Position numbers and translations under genes: made by a program. Positions 33,558-44,273 of a stretch of DNA of 64,000 nt are shown in pieces. Source of the DNA: Pleurotus djamor (lineage: Eukaryota > Basidiomycota > Agaricomycetes > Agaricales > Pleurotaceae). Position 1 is the first letter of the stretch; every line of letters starts with the position of its first letter. Location: contig JAPEVF010000088.1 in NCBI GenBank assembly GCA_029747585.1, positions 52,962 to 116,961 on the forward strand. The letters are read 5' to 3'. The notes below the pieces were generated by a model. That model was given only the letters and a program-made list of their open reading frames with translations, was not told where the DNA came from and made no database searches.

Positions 33558-34113
33558 GTGACGCTGTGATGAAGGGGGGAGTTGAAACGGAGAGGAGGAC
33601 AGGCTGTCCTTTTGAGTCGTCCCTTGTCCCCGTCCAGGATACACGCGGTGCAACTCGTGTCCTACTCATCTCGGCAAGGAGAGCGTTAATTGCGGGAACT
33701 GGGACCATAGGGTCAGAAGGTGGGCATCCATGAATCTGTTGGCTCGAAATGAGCAAGAACATGGCCAAAGGCGAACCCGCACAATGCTAAGGTCGGAGAT
33801 GTAACTTTGCTCGAGGGAATTACTGTCACGGATCAGAAGAGTGAGTTATATCCGTAGAACTTGGATGAAGCAAAAGAAGGACGAAGCCAGCAAGGACCAC
33901 AAGAACGTGCAGGTCACCTGGAAATTGAGATTGCGAGGGCATGACGAGTAAGCGGGGTAACACAGAGAAAGCATATTGATTTTAGCATGCTGTCGAGTGC
34001 ATAATGAAGTGAACAACACCGAATGATAAGTCTCCGAGCCCAGACCTCGCGTCAAGGGGTGGCCAAAAGCCCAACGTATTCAAGTGCCACATATGAATAG
34101 CATAGGTGTGTAC
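33558..34113. other. Intergenic, no gene seen
   Basis: Upstream of F-box B copy 1 (-) and downstream of eL24 (-). Short frames only. Confidence 0.5.
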
Positions 34114-34755
34114 TCAAAGCTGTACCCGACCCTTCGACCCTCCCTTCATCTGTTGTTTCGACACCCTGGGGGCTGATCCAGCGTGGCGGGCAGGCTAAGA
34201 CAGAGATATTCAGTTCTACTGCAGAGGAAAGGATCAAGGACGGTACACACCTTGGCCTTCTTGACCTCCTTCTCCTTCTTCTCTGTCTTGGCCTTCGAGA
34301 TGGCCGCTAGTCTCTGCTGTTGTCTCACAGCAGCAGTCTGGTTACGCTTGGCGGCGATGGCGGCGAGATCAGCACCAACGATACCACGCTGGTGCTTGAC
34401 GGTTCGGCGAGATCGCTTTTTGGCAACTTCTTCTGTGATACCCTTCTTGTGCATGCGGCGGTAGACGACCGTCCAGGCGATCTTACGGGGGTTCTTGCGT
34501 TGGAGGAAGAGGGAAGCGTTCTTTGAGGAGGCGAAGCGGAAAACCTAAGTTGGTCGGCGAAAGGTGTTAATTCGGGATATGGCAGATCGGAATATTCGGT
34601 AACGCACTTTGCTGTCGCCTCGAACAAAGAGCTTGCCCTTGCTGGGGTAGATTTTGTACCCGGAGAATGAATCAATTTCGACCTTCTGTACTCGGGAAAG
34701 GTGCCAGTCAGAAACCAATTAAGTATGTTAGATAATGAAAGTTGGGACGCACCAT
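34114..34755 (-). CDS. RPL24: 60S ribosomal protein eL24
   Basis: Model (- strand): start codon 34753-34755, then exons 34608-34685, 34251-34544 and 34114-34194, giving 151 residues. eL24 is a large-subunit protein near the subunit interface. The sequence starts [18 protein letters not shown], continues [20 protein letters not shown] and [14 protein letters not shown], then a long basic helix ([18 protein letters not shown]) and a Lys/Ala-rich tail ending [12 protein letters not shown]. Exon 1 contributes only the ATG; the first intron starts immediately after it, a common arrangement for ribosomal protein genes. The last intron is the least certain: a CTGCAG acceptor nearby would give an immediate stop; I preferred the CTTAG acceptor because the tail then matches the family. 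Confidence 0.93.
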
Positions 34756-35677
34756 CTAAGAAACCACAGAATCGCAAAGAAACCCAAGTCAGTAAGCACA
34801 ATCAAGGCATGGGGGGACATTTCCAAGGCAGGATCCAAAATTTCAAGGTCTGACCCCAAAGGTCATCCATACGCCAAGTTTCGCATCCAACCCTTCCACC
34901 AGTCACATTCCGCAAATTCGGTATATATCGAAAGCCACGGATACGCCCAGTATGGATCTGAAGGTTCGAAGGAGCATGGATTCGTGCTCACCTTGATGTG
35001 TCGATTCTTGCGGAGGTCTTGCTGGGCGTCGTCGGTTTGTTGGGTCTTGGATTTGGGTGGGCGCCAGACTCAATGGTATAAGCCCCTGATAATAATATAG
35101 GTAAACACTACTTGCTGAAGTGTTGGCTGGCCACACAAGCGCTCAATATTTCTGTTTCGTACCACCACAATCTCTTGGGCTGGTTTTGTCTCTTGCGTCT
35201 TCGCTGATTATCGTCAATGACGTCCTAATAATGATGCATGCGGTGCGTCCAGCCGGACATGCACCCGTCGAAGCTTGTGCAATCCTACTACGATGGCCAT
35301 TCTTATAGCTGGCCTCCGTTCCGTGCTCCTGACCTCCTGGCCTCTTTGAACTCATCCGACTATGGACAAGCTCTCGCTCGATGAAATCCTCGTACTTTAT
35401 GCTCATAAACTCGACAACATGCCCTCTTCGTATATTGGAAGTTTATTCGTTGCGAACGTGTATCCTGGTCAAAGGGACAGTCAACTCAATCGACCCTATG
35501 GTGCTTCTGCCTGCAAGCGACTTACCTCCGCGCACATCGATACCGTCTTCCGTAAGGGCATGCTGTGACCCCTAGCTTTTTCCGATCCATATCTTCCTGT
35601 ACTCAATTCATGCCTCGGCCGGTTCCTACCGCACGCATTATAAACTCAGGCTCCTTTTCCAACTCGTCTTATCTTCA
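34756..35677. other. Intergenic between divergent genes, no gene seen
   Basis: Contains a 68-codon + frame at 35362 without recognisable features. Otherwise it is presumably the eL24 promoter (-) and the F-box B copy 2 promoter (+). Confidence 0.45.
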
Positions 35678-36860
35678 ATGCTTCACTTTCAGCCCCCAGA
35701 ACTGGTACACGCCATCATCGAGTGCATTGGCGATCGCCCGACGCTGAAGTCGCTGAGCCTTGTGTCACGCGCCCTTCACAACGAAGTCGATCCATTCCTG
35801 TACAATACCATTCTCCTCTGCGATGGCCTTGATCACTCCCTCGAGGCAAGGCTCCAAAGCCTTTTCGAACGGGTAGCAGCACCCGGGTCGCGTATTGCTC
35901 CTCATGTCAAACACCTCACCATCCGACCTTACTCCTCTTCATCTGTATACATGAAGGCTGAGGTCCTCCAATCGCTTTCCCACATCCTCAGCCATCTCTG
36001 TAACCTCGTTTCCTTCAGCTTCGAATGTCGCACCGCATGTTTCACTGAGTCGTGCTGCCCCATCTTTCATATCTTAGCGAATACCCGCTTGCCTGCCTCC
36101 CTGAGGCACCTGTTATGGGACCATTACGATTTTGGGGAGGCATCCATGGGCAGAGTATTGAATGAAATGGACAATTTGGAGCGGTTGGAACTTCCCTGGC
36201 TACAGGGGCGGTTGGACGTGAGCCCATTGGCTTTGTCGCGGCTCCGCATTTTGAGCTGCACGGCTGATGTGGCTATCTCCCTCCTGCCTAGCCGAAGGAT
36301 CACGCACCTGAAGACCGTACAACTGAAAGATGGCCTTATCTTCTCCCCTGAAGATAAGAATGCTTACGCCCGTGTTCGTGTCTATTCCGGCATGGGGAAC
36401 TGGGACTCGGCCTTCGAGTTGGCTTCACAGATGCTCGCGTTGGAGTGCCTTGAGCTCAGTATCCATTATGTGCGCACATTCTCTTACACTCACCAATCAA
36501 TCTCCTTGCTGATGGAAATGTGTTTAGATCAGTGAGCCATGGTACCTCGCATTATCTCGTCTCATCCCGCGGCTCTCAGCCTCTCAACTCCGTTACATTC
36601 ATATTACCGGATATCATAGCACACTCTCGTCCGACGTTCCTTATGATATCATCAAGGGGTGCTTCGACAGACTAAGGACGTTGAAGTGGATACAACTTCG
36701 CAATGTTGGGGGATCTTCTTACAGGGTCTTTGACCGTTGGGTCTGTGAGTCTCCGGATGAGCTCAAAACGATTGTGCTCGATCATGACTGGGAGTGGATC
36801 TGCGGGTGGGAGGGTGGCTACAGGATGGCTGAAAGAATATCAGAACATCGTTGGTGCTAA
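35678..36860 (+). CDS. F-box protein, family B, copy 2
   Basis: Model: exons 35678-36469 and 36528-36860, giving 374 residues. F-box: FQPPELVHAIIECIGD then LKSLSLVSRALHNEVDPFLY. It follows copy 1 residue for residue through LRHLLWDHYD, LERLELPWLQGRLDV, VYSGMGNWDSAFEL and LECLELSIHY. Exon 2 encodes SEPWYLALSRLIPRL and a Trp-rich end (WEWICGWEGGYRM). The frame is intact. With copy 1 it flanks eL24 in opposite orientation. Confidence 0.83.
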
Positions 36861-37011
36861 GACCGCGCTACGCCGCTATCCTGAGCACTCCTGGTTTCTA
36901 GATCCCCTGTAATTATTACGTAGCACATGTCCATCGCGCGTTGAAAACGCGTGCTTTCGACCACGACTCCTAGAAAAGTTGAAAGTTTCCACACAGGCAA
37001 CACCATCCACC

Positions 37012-38398
37012 ATGTCAGCGAAGTCGTTGGTCAGACCCAGTCAAAAGCCAGTTGTCCCGCTTCCTCCAGAAATACATTTAACTATCCTCAAGGTAGCCCT
37101 CGAACTACCTCGCGACTTCGATATGGAATTGTTTCGCCTCCCAATGCCAAGGAAGTTCGCGGAAAAGACACTGCGTGCCCGTTTGGTGAAGTATAAAGTT
37201 CATCCACTTCGGTACCCGGCTCACACATCATATTATAGGTCTCCTCGCGTCACTTTCTGCGCGTTTGTCGACGGTGGCATGATTTCGTGGTGCCGCTGTT
37301 CTATGAGACGGTATGGGTCTCGAAGATGTCGCAAATAGAACCATTCGTATGCCGCGTCCAAACCCAACGTGAATGTTACATTGGGTCCGATCAAGCGACA
37401 TTGGCATCGTCAACTTCACTTCCTTTGATTGCTTCCTATGTATATCAAGCGCCTCGTTTTCACACCGACGATGAAGCAAAACGCAGATGATCATCATCCT
37501 ATCCCTAGGCTCGCGTCGTACTGCTCTTCGACGCTGATATACCTCCATATTCTGAGCATCATTCCTCACCGATACACGCTCTGGGCCAGAGCCCGGACTT
37601 GCAGAGGAGTTCATGCGAGATTTATCTATCTTGCGGAACCTAGTGGTTCTGAATTTGTCAATTATCATGCCTCCGCCTTCCGCGCCTGCGATATGGAGTG
37701 CCCTCGCTGCCATGAACAAGCTCGAGGTGCTACGGTTCGATGACATGAACTGGGTCTACGACGAGTTTGCCCAGTTAGTCCGGGATACGAAAATCAGGAA
37801 ATTTTCCTTCGCGTTACCTTACACCTATTACCCACCAAAGGAGCTCTGCATGCAGAATCTGAACGAAATATGCATCCTTGGCATGCACTCTCCTCCAGAG
37901 AATTTCCCGATATTTCCGGCCAACGTGGAAAGACTAACGCTCCAGGTGGAATCAAGCCAGGAATGTCTCGGGCTAATATTCGATGGCTGGCTTAGCTCCC
38001 ATTTCCCCCACATTCGTCACCTCGATCTCTCCGTAGAAAGCTGGGGTGACTTCGGCGATGCTTCAGTGGCATTACGCAACGCACTCCCAGCGGGACTCAC
38101 TCATATCCGGTTGCTTGCCATAAAAAAGGTCCAAGGCTCTCTTCTGGATTACCTTGGATTTGAAGACTTCTGCGACGCAATTGCGACATGGGCTCCTCAG
38201 ATTGATACTGTCCAAATACTTTCAAGGCAGACTTGTATCGATCTGGTTCGACGCCACCCCGTTGAGCTACAAGCAATCATCAGTGCAGTCCGTGCTAGTC
38301 AAACGAGTCTATTGAACTCTGAGGGGAAGGTATGTTCTTATGCAATCACTATCCCTTCCATGGCCACCGTTGAGATCCGTTATTGCTAGGCCTTCTGA
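37012..38398 (+). pseudogene. F-box family A, copy 3, frameshifted
   Basis: Exon 1 (37012-37185) and the first part of exon 2 (from 37239) match copies 1 and 2, including LPPEIHLTILKVALELP and HFLRVCRRWHDF. The frame then breaks twice. Near 37440 about 4 extra bases occur in the SYVKRLVF block. Between about 37560 and 37615 another shift precedes EEFMRDLSILRNLVVLN. Homology then runs on cleanly to SRQTCIDLVRRHPVEL. At the end a GTATG donor (38330) and TAG acceptor (38389) would give a short last exon ending at 38398. No splicing scheme repairs both shifts. It is probably a recent pseudogene. Confidence 0.8.
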
Positions 38399-38649
38399 GG
38401 TGGCCATCGGCGGTGCAGTCTTTCCAGAGTTCAACCCAGGCCGTGAAGTCGTCCTCCGGCAGTTTCTAAAAACCGAACTAGCTATTATATTGGTGTGCGT
38501 ACAGTCATACATGATGATAATGATAATTCTACCCCAAGAAACGAATGGAAACTAACAACCTGGAATTACATACCTAGAGTATTACGAAACCCAATACGAA
38601 TCTCCTTTGATCCGAAACCTGGTACCTGAATCAAAGTGTAACCCTCTCT

Positions 38650-38890
38650 GCGATAACTTCAATTGACGCAAACCCAGTCGAAAGTTCCCGCATAGTAGAC
38701 CAGCGCATCGAGGATCCCGGTCACATCTCGTCATAACGTCTGTGCTCTCTGAACGAATAAACGAATATAATCCTACCGCCGCTCGAAATATATCCGGTTT
38801 CTCCTCGTCTGCGACCTGTACGCTCGGTACGATTACCCACCGGCAGTCGCTCCAATGCTCAACTGGGTTCGAGGTCAGAAGAGCTATCAT
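38650..38890 (-). pseudogene. Decayed exon 3 copy of the unknown gene at 26316
   Basis: On the - strand IALLTSNPVEHW, KPDIFRAAVGLYSFIRSES and, after a frame change, ILDALVYYAG align with AVIDLLTSDTV, KPYAIRAAAGLYSLRSHER and VIDTLVFYV of exon 3 of the gene at 26316-27593. The earlier exons are not found upstream. It converges with F-box A copy 3, as the intact gene converges with F-box A copy 2. Confidence 0.7.
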
Positions 38891-38927
38891 GTCCTAAGTT
38901 GTTCCAACTTAACGTTAAACGAAGCAA

Positions 38928-39490
38928 GTAATTTACACCGCCATCAGTTCTGCACCGCCCACCGCCCACCGCCATTCTGATAAATAGCTCCCTCCGGGCT
39001 CGTCGACCCCTCAGGTGAAGACTTTCAACGAGATAAGCTCCATGGTCTTAAACAACTATTGAGTACCTGTTGAGTACCTGCTAACAAAATTTCTCGGGTG
39101 GAGGATCGATAGGTGGAGAGCTTCGACGGGGTGCGTTCCCTCGGTCTAGGTTGTATCGTTGCTTCTGACCTGACGTTCCTGGAGTGGCTGGCTTTCTGTT
39201 CCAGCAGGCGAAGATCCTTCGTTGAGTCTCTCTGATCTATGAGCGGGCAGAGGTTAGATTCGGCGTTCATGGGGAGTACCCCGCTGGAAGGTTAGTCGCG
39301 AAGGCCACTTCTTGGGGGCGTAAGCTTGAGGCTGGTACTGAGGAGGCCTACCCGTCTGCTCGAATTGACATGGCTTGTTGTGAGGCTCAAGATGGAAGTT
39401 TTGAGAATGCCCTCGCATGGTCCAGCGATACGTGTGTAACGAGAGGGCATGGTCGCTCCGTGTGCTTGGTTGGCTCTAAGGCCCAGGTGT
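38928..39490 (+). repeat. Dispersed duplicated segment, copy 2
   Basis: Matches 24228-24930 in the same orientation: first a TGAAGACTTTSAACGA block near 39016 (compare 24319), then, with the tandem-repeat part missing, the GTCTAGGTTGTATCG to GTAACGAGAGG series. Between copies there are several indels and no shared frame. It lies between F-box A copies 3 and 4. Confidence 0.72.
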
Positions 39491-39794
39491 GTTCGTTTTC
39501 TTCAGCCATTTCCGGACTAAGTACTGACCTGCTATTTCCTTCGTTGTTCTTTCTAGGAACTGGCTGAGTACGTAGAATGAGGTTGAACATACATATGACT
39601 GAAAAACGTCTTTCCTGCGTGTGATAAATTGAGAAAGATTCTGTGAGGCAACGCCTTCGAAGATCAATCGGTCAGGTACAAGCACCAAAAGACATCCTGA
39701 GGATTCAAAGGGATGGTGAGCTCTATGACTCCTGTTACAGCAGGGGCCCCACAGATTCCGAGTTCGTGCCTGGTACTAGTGCCTCCCTTTGCCT

Positions 39795-40668
39795 ATGTCA
39801 GCAAAGTTGTCAGTCAATCCCATCCGACAGCCAGTAATTCCACTACCCCCCGAAATATACTTCAGCATTCTCAAGGCTGCCCTGGAAGTACCATTTGACT
39901 TCGATGTGCAGTTATTCCGCCTTGTAGTAGGCCCAAGAAGTTTTGCAGAACAGCTATTACGTGCTCGTTTGGTATTGTATTCAACACCTGTGTAGTAGAG
40001 TTTCCTGTTCATACACCCCATTACAGGTCTCCTCACGGCATTTTCTGCGTGTATGTCGGCGTTGGCATGATTTTGTGCTCCCACTTTTTTACGAGACTGT
40101 CTGGGTCTCCAAGATGTCGCAGGTGGAAGTCCTTATACACCGCTTTCGAAGCCGACGTGAATCTTACGTTGGAATCGACGGTGAGGCGTGGACATCGGAG
40201 TCATCGCCTTTGATTTCTTCGTACGTGAAGCGACTGGTTTTCACGCCATCGATGCAGAGGAATCTAGTGGATCATCATCCTATTCTCCAACTTGCGTCGT
40301 ACTGCTCCTCGACGCTATCCTCGCTTCACATCCTCACTATAATCTCTCATCGACCCACGGACTCCCCGGATCCGAATAACGGACGCTCTGAGCAATTCAT
40401 CCATGATTTATCTACCCTCCGGAATCTGGAGGTACTGAATCTTTCGAGTATCTGGCCTCCACCCTCTTTACGTACAGTGTGGAGTGCCATTGAAGGGATG
40501 GAAAGACTCGAGGTACTGCGAACCGAAGGATTAAACTGGTCCTTTGAATATTTCATCAAACTGGTCGAGGGCACAAAGCTTCGGAAACTGTCCATGACAT
40601 CGCCGTATTCCACCTATTCAACTTACAATGTTCGCCCAACAAATCTGGATGAAATTGCCTTCCTTGGG
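39795..40668 (+). pseudogene. F-box family A, copy 4, cut off at an N run
   Basis: Exons 39795-39971 and 40027 onward match the family: LPPEIYFSILKAALEVP, HFLRVCRRWHDFVLPLFYE, KRLVFTPSM, LRNLEVLNLS. Homology ends at LDEIAFLG, immediately before Ns at 40669-40677. After the Ns the sequence is an unrelated repeat, so the C-terminal third (including the SRQTC block) is missing. Up to that point the frame is open. It is either a gene broken by an insertion or rearrangement, or an assembly join. Confidence 0.8.
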
Positions 40669-40677
40669 NNCACGNCN
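40669..40677. other. Ambiguous bases at an abrupt homology break
   Basis: Several Ns occur exactly where F-box copy 4 loses similarity to its family and a dispersed repeat begins. This is a suspected misjoin. Confidence 0.6.
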
Positions 40678-40694
40678 CGCAATGGTGTGCGCAA

Positions 40695-40890
40695 ATTCAT
40701 GACTCCTCTGTGTGTGGTCTCTGGTCGAGGTTGGGTGGGAAACATCGTATTTGGAGACCTTGGGCCATCCCTTCTGACAACAGCTGGGGTGTCTGAGTAT
40801 GCCGACCGTGTTCGCTAACGCTAACATGACGGGCTAACTCTCGGGTAACAGGATGCGTGATGTCGCCACCTCCCAGAGGATCTGCGGTCT
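40695..40890 (-). repeat. Dispersed repeat R, partial inverted copy
   Basis: Reverse-complemented, this stretch shares GGCGACATCACGCATCCTG, ACTCAGACACCCC and GGCCCAAGGTCT-type blocks with 57975-58130, and the GCGACATCACGCA block with 50667-50679. It begins right after the N run. Confidence 0.6.
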
Positions 40891-41535
40891 TTGCATCTAC
40901 TTTCAATTTATTTGAGACTTGTATTAGAGTAATTATGCACTTACGTAGACGATCTGTGTGTAATCCAATAGATTCTGTGAATGATGACCCAGCTTTCGTT
41001 GGACTTCAAAGAGTGTTTAAAGTGGTCAACTATGTGCCAAGGGAAATATTTAAGGACGTCTTCGACATGAATATTAGACGCGGGAGGTACAGCAGTTCAG
41101 CTTTCCGAGGGGAATAGCTGGGACAGGGTGACGGATCCAGCCCCAATATGGCAAACCTTCTTCTCTGGCCTAAGTGATGCCCACCAGAAATCTGAGCAGA
41201 GTCTGACAGGTTTAAGCGTCCAATTCAGAGTCTCCGCATGAGATGAGTGAGAGGTATAAAGTCTCACCGGTAGCAGGTCGTCACTCGTTCAAGCCAGGAC
41301 AGAAAGCACGACAAAGGAGCTCCCCTGTGAGGGCTGTTTAGGAGATATTTTAGGAGGAAACCTTCAATGTCCGCGGCTCGGGCATGCCGGGGACGGATGG
41401 CGGGACCCCCTAGTTCCCGCACGATTCGTTGCCTGTGGAGAGCCCCACAAGTTGGCGTATGCTGTGGCATCCTCGGCATATAGATGCTGGGGAGTTTTCC
41501 TGAGGGGAATGAACATCCCTAAACCCATGAATGCC
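40891..41535. other. Intergenic, no gene seen
   Basis: TATAAA at 41255-41260 is the only promoter-like motif; it is rather far (about 280 bp) from the next ATG. Confidence 0.45.
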
Positions 41536-42462
41536 ATGATCAACTCAACATCAAACGTGCAAGTTGGAACATCGACTCCATCTGAGGTGAGCATAGTCGT
41601 TGACTCCGAAGTTTACTTGTTGCAACTATTCAATCGATGATTCGCAGGCTTCTAAGGAGTGGAAAGAAACTTACTGGTCCATCCATTGTGCCAATATGAC
41701 TCAGAACTCCCTTGAGGATTCGCCGTTATACAGAGAGCCCGCGGAATACGATATACCGAACGTGTATCTTGACGAATTCATTGAGACTCTCCTCTGCCAG
41801 TCGCCAGCTCCTCGATCAGCATCCCTTGCAACACTCAGTCTCATACACTGGATCACCGAGGGTGGTTCATGCTCCCTGGCGTCCTCGTCCGCACACCATC
41901 TCTTTGCCGCTACCTACATCGTCCTCGTCCAGAAGCTATGGGAGGTGTATGGCCCTCAACTGGGCGAAAGCTTGACAGTCGTTGCGGCTGGCTTCATCGA
42001 CAAGAGGGAACTCGTGCAGGCGAAAGCAGAGGTTTCAGGCTTTCTCAAAGCATTATCCTCAAGTGAATGGAATATCATCAAGACCCTTGTCCAGTCAGAC
42101 CAAGCGATCGACGAACTATTTGAGGTAAGTACCTATCCAAATGATTTGCAAAATACGTGCTCACCCACCCCTTGCAGCTCAAAATCGTGCAAGGAGATGT
42201 TCACGGCGAAGATGAAGTAGAGTGGATGGACGGCATGGAGGAGGAACTCCTTGCAAGCGGACGTCTCGTTTTCGATCGGGAACACTTTGACGACTATCAG
42301 GTCATACGAGATCACGACATGGTTGACGATTCCAGACATGCCGTCACTACCATCATCAGAGGGAAACGTACCAATCCCGAAGACATCCAAAATGTCAACG
42401 ATATCGAAATCTCCCCGTCCATCATCCGACTGTTCGAGAATAATGTAATACCTCCAATATGA
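41536..42462 (+). CDS. Unknown protein, cyclin-box-like pattern, copy 1
   Basis: Model: exons 41536-41586, 41648-42124 and 42178-42462, giving 270 residues, all GT-AG. The start MINSTSNVQ was chosen because the paralogue at 46370-47035 starts MSNSTVNAS; an in-frame ATG at 41509 would add 9 residues. Conserved between the copies: TYWSIHCA, YLDEFIETL, PRSASLATLSLIHW and SSAHHLFAATYIVL. The helical spacing is reminiscent of a PHO80-type cyclin box, but that is a guess. Exon 3 is acidic and absent from the other copy. It ends only 48 bp before the convergent GNAT gene. Confidence 0.65.
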
Positions 42463-42510
42463 CACTAGCTATAGACTCTTGTATCTCACATCTTGAGCGT
42501 CGATTTCTAT

Positions 42511-43608
42511 TCATGTTGACTCAGGTCTTCGTTTCGAGTCTACCCTCGGGTACTTCTCTAACCATCTGCGAATTTGGTTAGGGATCATCTGAGCATGGAT
42601 AACTTGTCGAACATGGCATACCAATTGCACGGCCACAGGAGGGTTGTCCCATTCGGGATCATCATCGCCAGCAAAGATTTCAGCTACTGGCAGGAACCCA
42701 TGTGACATGTAGAACTTTGTATTTGCTGCGACGTTGGACGAATACAGGTAGGACGCGTGCGATGATGCGTCCGCCTGAGCGAGACGTAGTGTCCAAGTTA
42801 GTCCAGCGAGGAAGATAATATTAATCACTCACCATGGATGTAACCGCGTCTAGGAGTGCTCCACCATAGCCTCGCCCTTGACAAGCGGGATTCATACCCA
42901 GACCCTCAACGTAGAGCATGTCATTAACACGATTTCCCAAGGCTTTCTCGGTCGCCGCTTTGAGTTTGCCAAAGCCTCGTGCACGCCTCTGGAGTCTCCA
43001 AAGGTTACTATATATTCATAAAGTTATATTATTGTACGAAACGTACCTCGTTGTACCCTCTCGATTTGAACCTAGCAGAGACAAATGTGATTACTTTCTC
43101 CATCAGATCATAGACGCGGTCAGTAAGTCCAGCCGGTGCTCTGAGGATTGGAGGTACTCTGTTCACAAAGCTGTGAGCAATGTAGAGTAGAAGACAGGGC
43201 CTGGATGGACACTACGTACGCAATGACGATTCCTTGCCCTGAGTCAACAGTCAAGACGAGCTTCCTCCGGATCCAAACGCACGCCGATAATCGAAGGAAA
43301 AAGCGAGTAATTATGAAGAACCATTTTGTTCGTTTCCTGTTCTAGATTTGATAGTTATGAGCCAATAACGTCTCTGAAGGAAGTTGACTGAAAGGCTCTT
43401 GCAAGATACAAGTAACGCTGCAGGGGGTCGTCTTCAAACGCTGCGACCCATGAGTGAATTGCGGTAGGCACTTCAACTGGAAGAAGGACCGGTGAAAAGA
43501 TGGATATCGAAAGAACGGGTGGGGCTTACTGAAACGAAGCCGTGTAACTTGAGGTGGCGTCCTCTGCGTAGGTGCCAAGTTGGTGGTCGTCGGTTGGAAA
43601 CCTGTCAC
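42511..43608 (-). CDS. GNAT-family N-acetyltransferase, paralogue 1
   Basis: Exons on the - strand: about 43530-43608, 43403-43476, 43220-43341, 43047-43170, 42833-42988 and 42511-42774. Key sites: the acetyl-CoA loop ACQGRGYGGALLDAV and SNVAANTKFYMSHGFLPV, the usual C-terminal GNAT strand and helix. N-terminal AFEDDPLQRYLYL and CVWIRRKLVLTV match paralogue 2 exon by exon (74-nt and 156-nt exons identical in length). Two oddities: the second intron starts with GC (donor GCAAGA at 43402), and no in-frame ATG is found for exon 1, where paralogue 2 has one. Either the true first exon is elsewhere or the start was lost. Substrate unknown. Confidence 0.75.
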
Positions 43609-44273
43609 GATGTTCCAACATCGTACAAGGGTGAACCCTTTATGTACAACACGGAAAGGCTCCTGCGGTTCAGCTTATTTCAGAATGAACGTACTGCGGA
43701 GATGTCGCAATTGACCGCACGCTCTCACAGTGCTGAGAATACACCAAGGGGGAAAGGGCACATGGTGAATTGGATGGTATCCGATACAAACGGAGCAGCA
43801 ACTGTAGCTTGGTCATTGTGACCCTGGTTCAAACTTCCTGGCAATGAGTTCAACTGTTCAAGTACGAGAAGTGGGCTTACCCCAACTTTGCCGTTATGGT
43901 ACCAGTCTTCAGTGACCGCCACAACCCCAATCTCCGATGATACTGGGACAACACTTCAAATCACTCGACAGATGCTGGTCGGCTCCGGAGCACATATGAA
44001 CAATATAGGGGTTCTGGATTTATGCTAGCAAATGACGCCTCAGACGCCTCATCTCAAGGTTAGAGGGATGAATCTGAAGACTGTGGCGATGAGGGAGGAC
44101 TGTGTCACATACTGTGCCAGCGCAGCATTGTCTAGTGGAGGCGATAGGTTATTTCTGGCTTGCTTTGGGCTTGCTTGACCCTTATCGTCGAGCTGATGTT
44201 CAACATCTGAGATGGCTTGAACAACCTTGAATAGACAGTATGTTACAGTCAACTAGGCTCTAAGGCTGAGGGG
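43609..44273. other. Intergenic between the two GNAT genes, no gene seen
   Basis: Short frames only; presumably promoter of paralogue 1 and 3' flank of paralogue 2. Confidence 0.5.

Noticed and set aside
34195..34250. Use of the CTGCAG acceptor in the last eL24 intron
   Set aside because: It would end the protein immediately after KKAK; the CTTAG acceptor gives a tail that fits eL24.
35362..35568. A 68-codon frame starting MDKLSLDEILVLYAHKL
   Set aside because: Plausible start but no homology, no spliceable continuation and Arg-rich end; left as intergenic.
38582..38890. A 102-codon minus frame as a stand-alone gene
   Set aside because: It aligns with exon 3 of the gene at 26316 only by changing frame, so it was called a pseudogene fragment.
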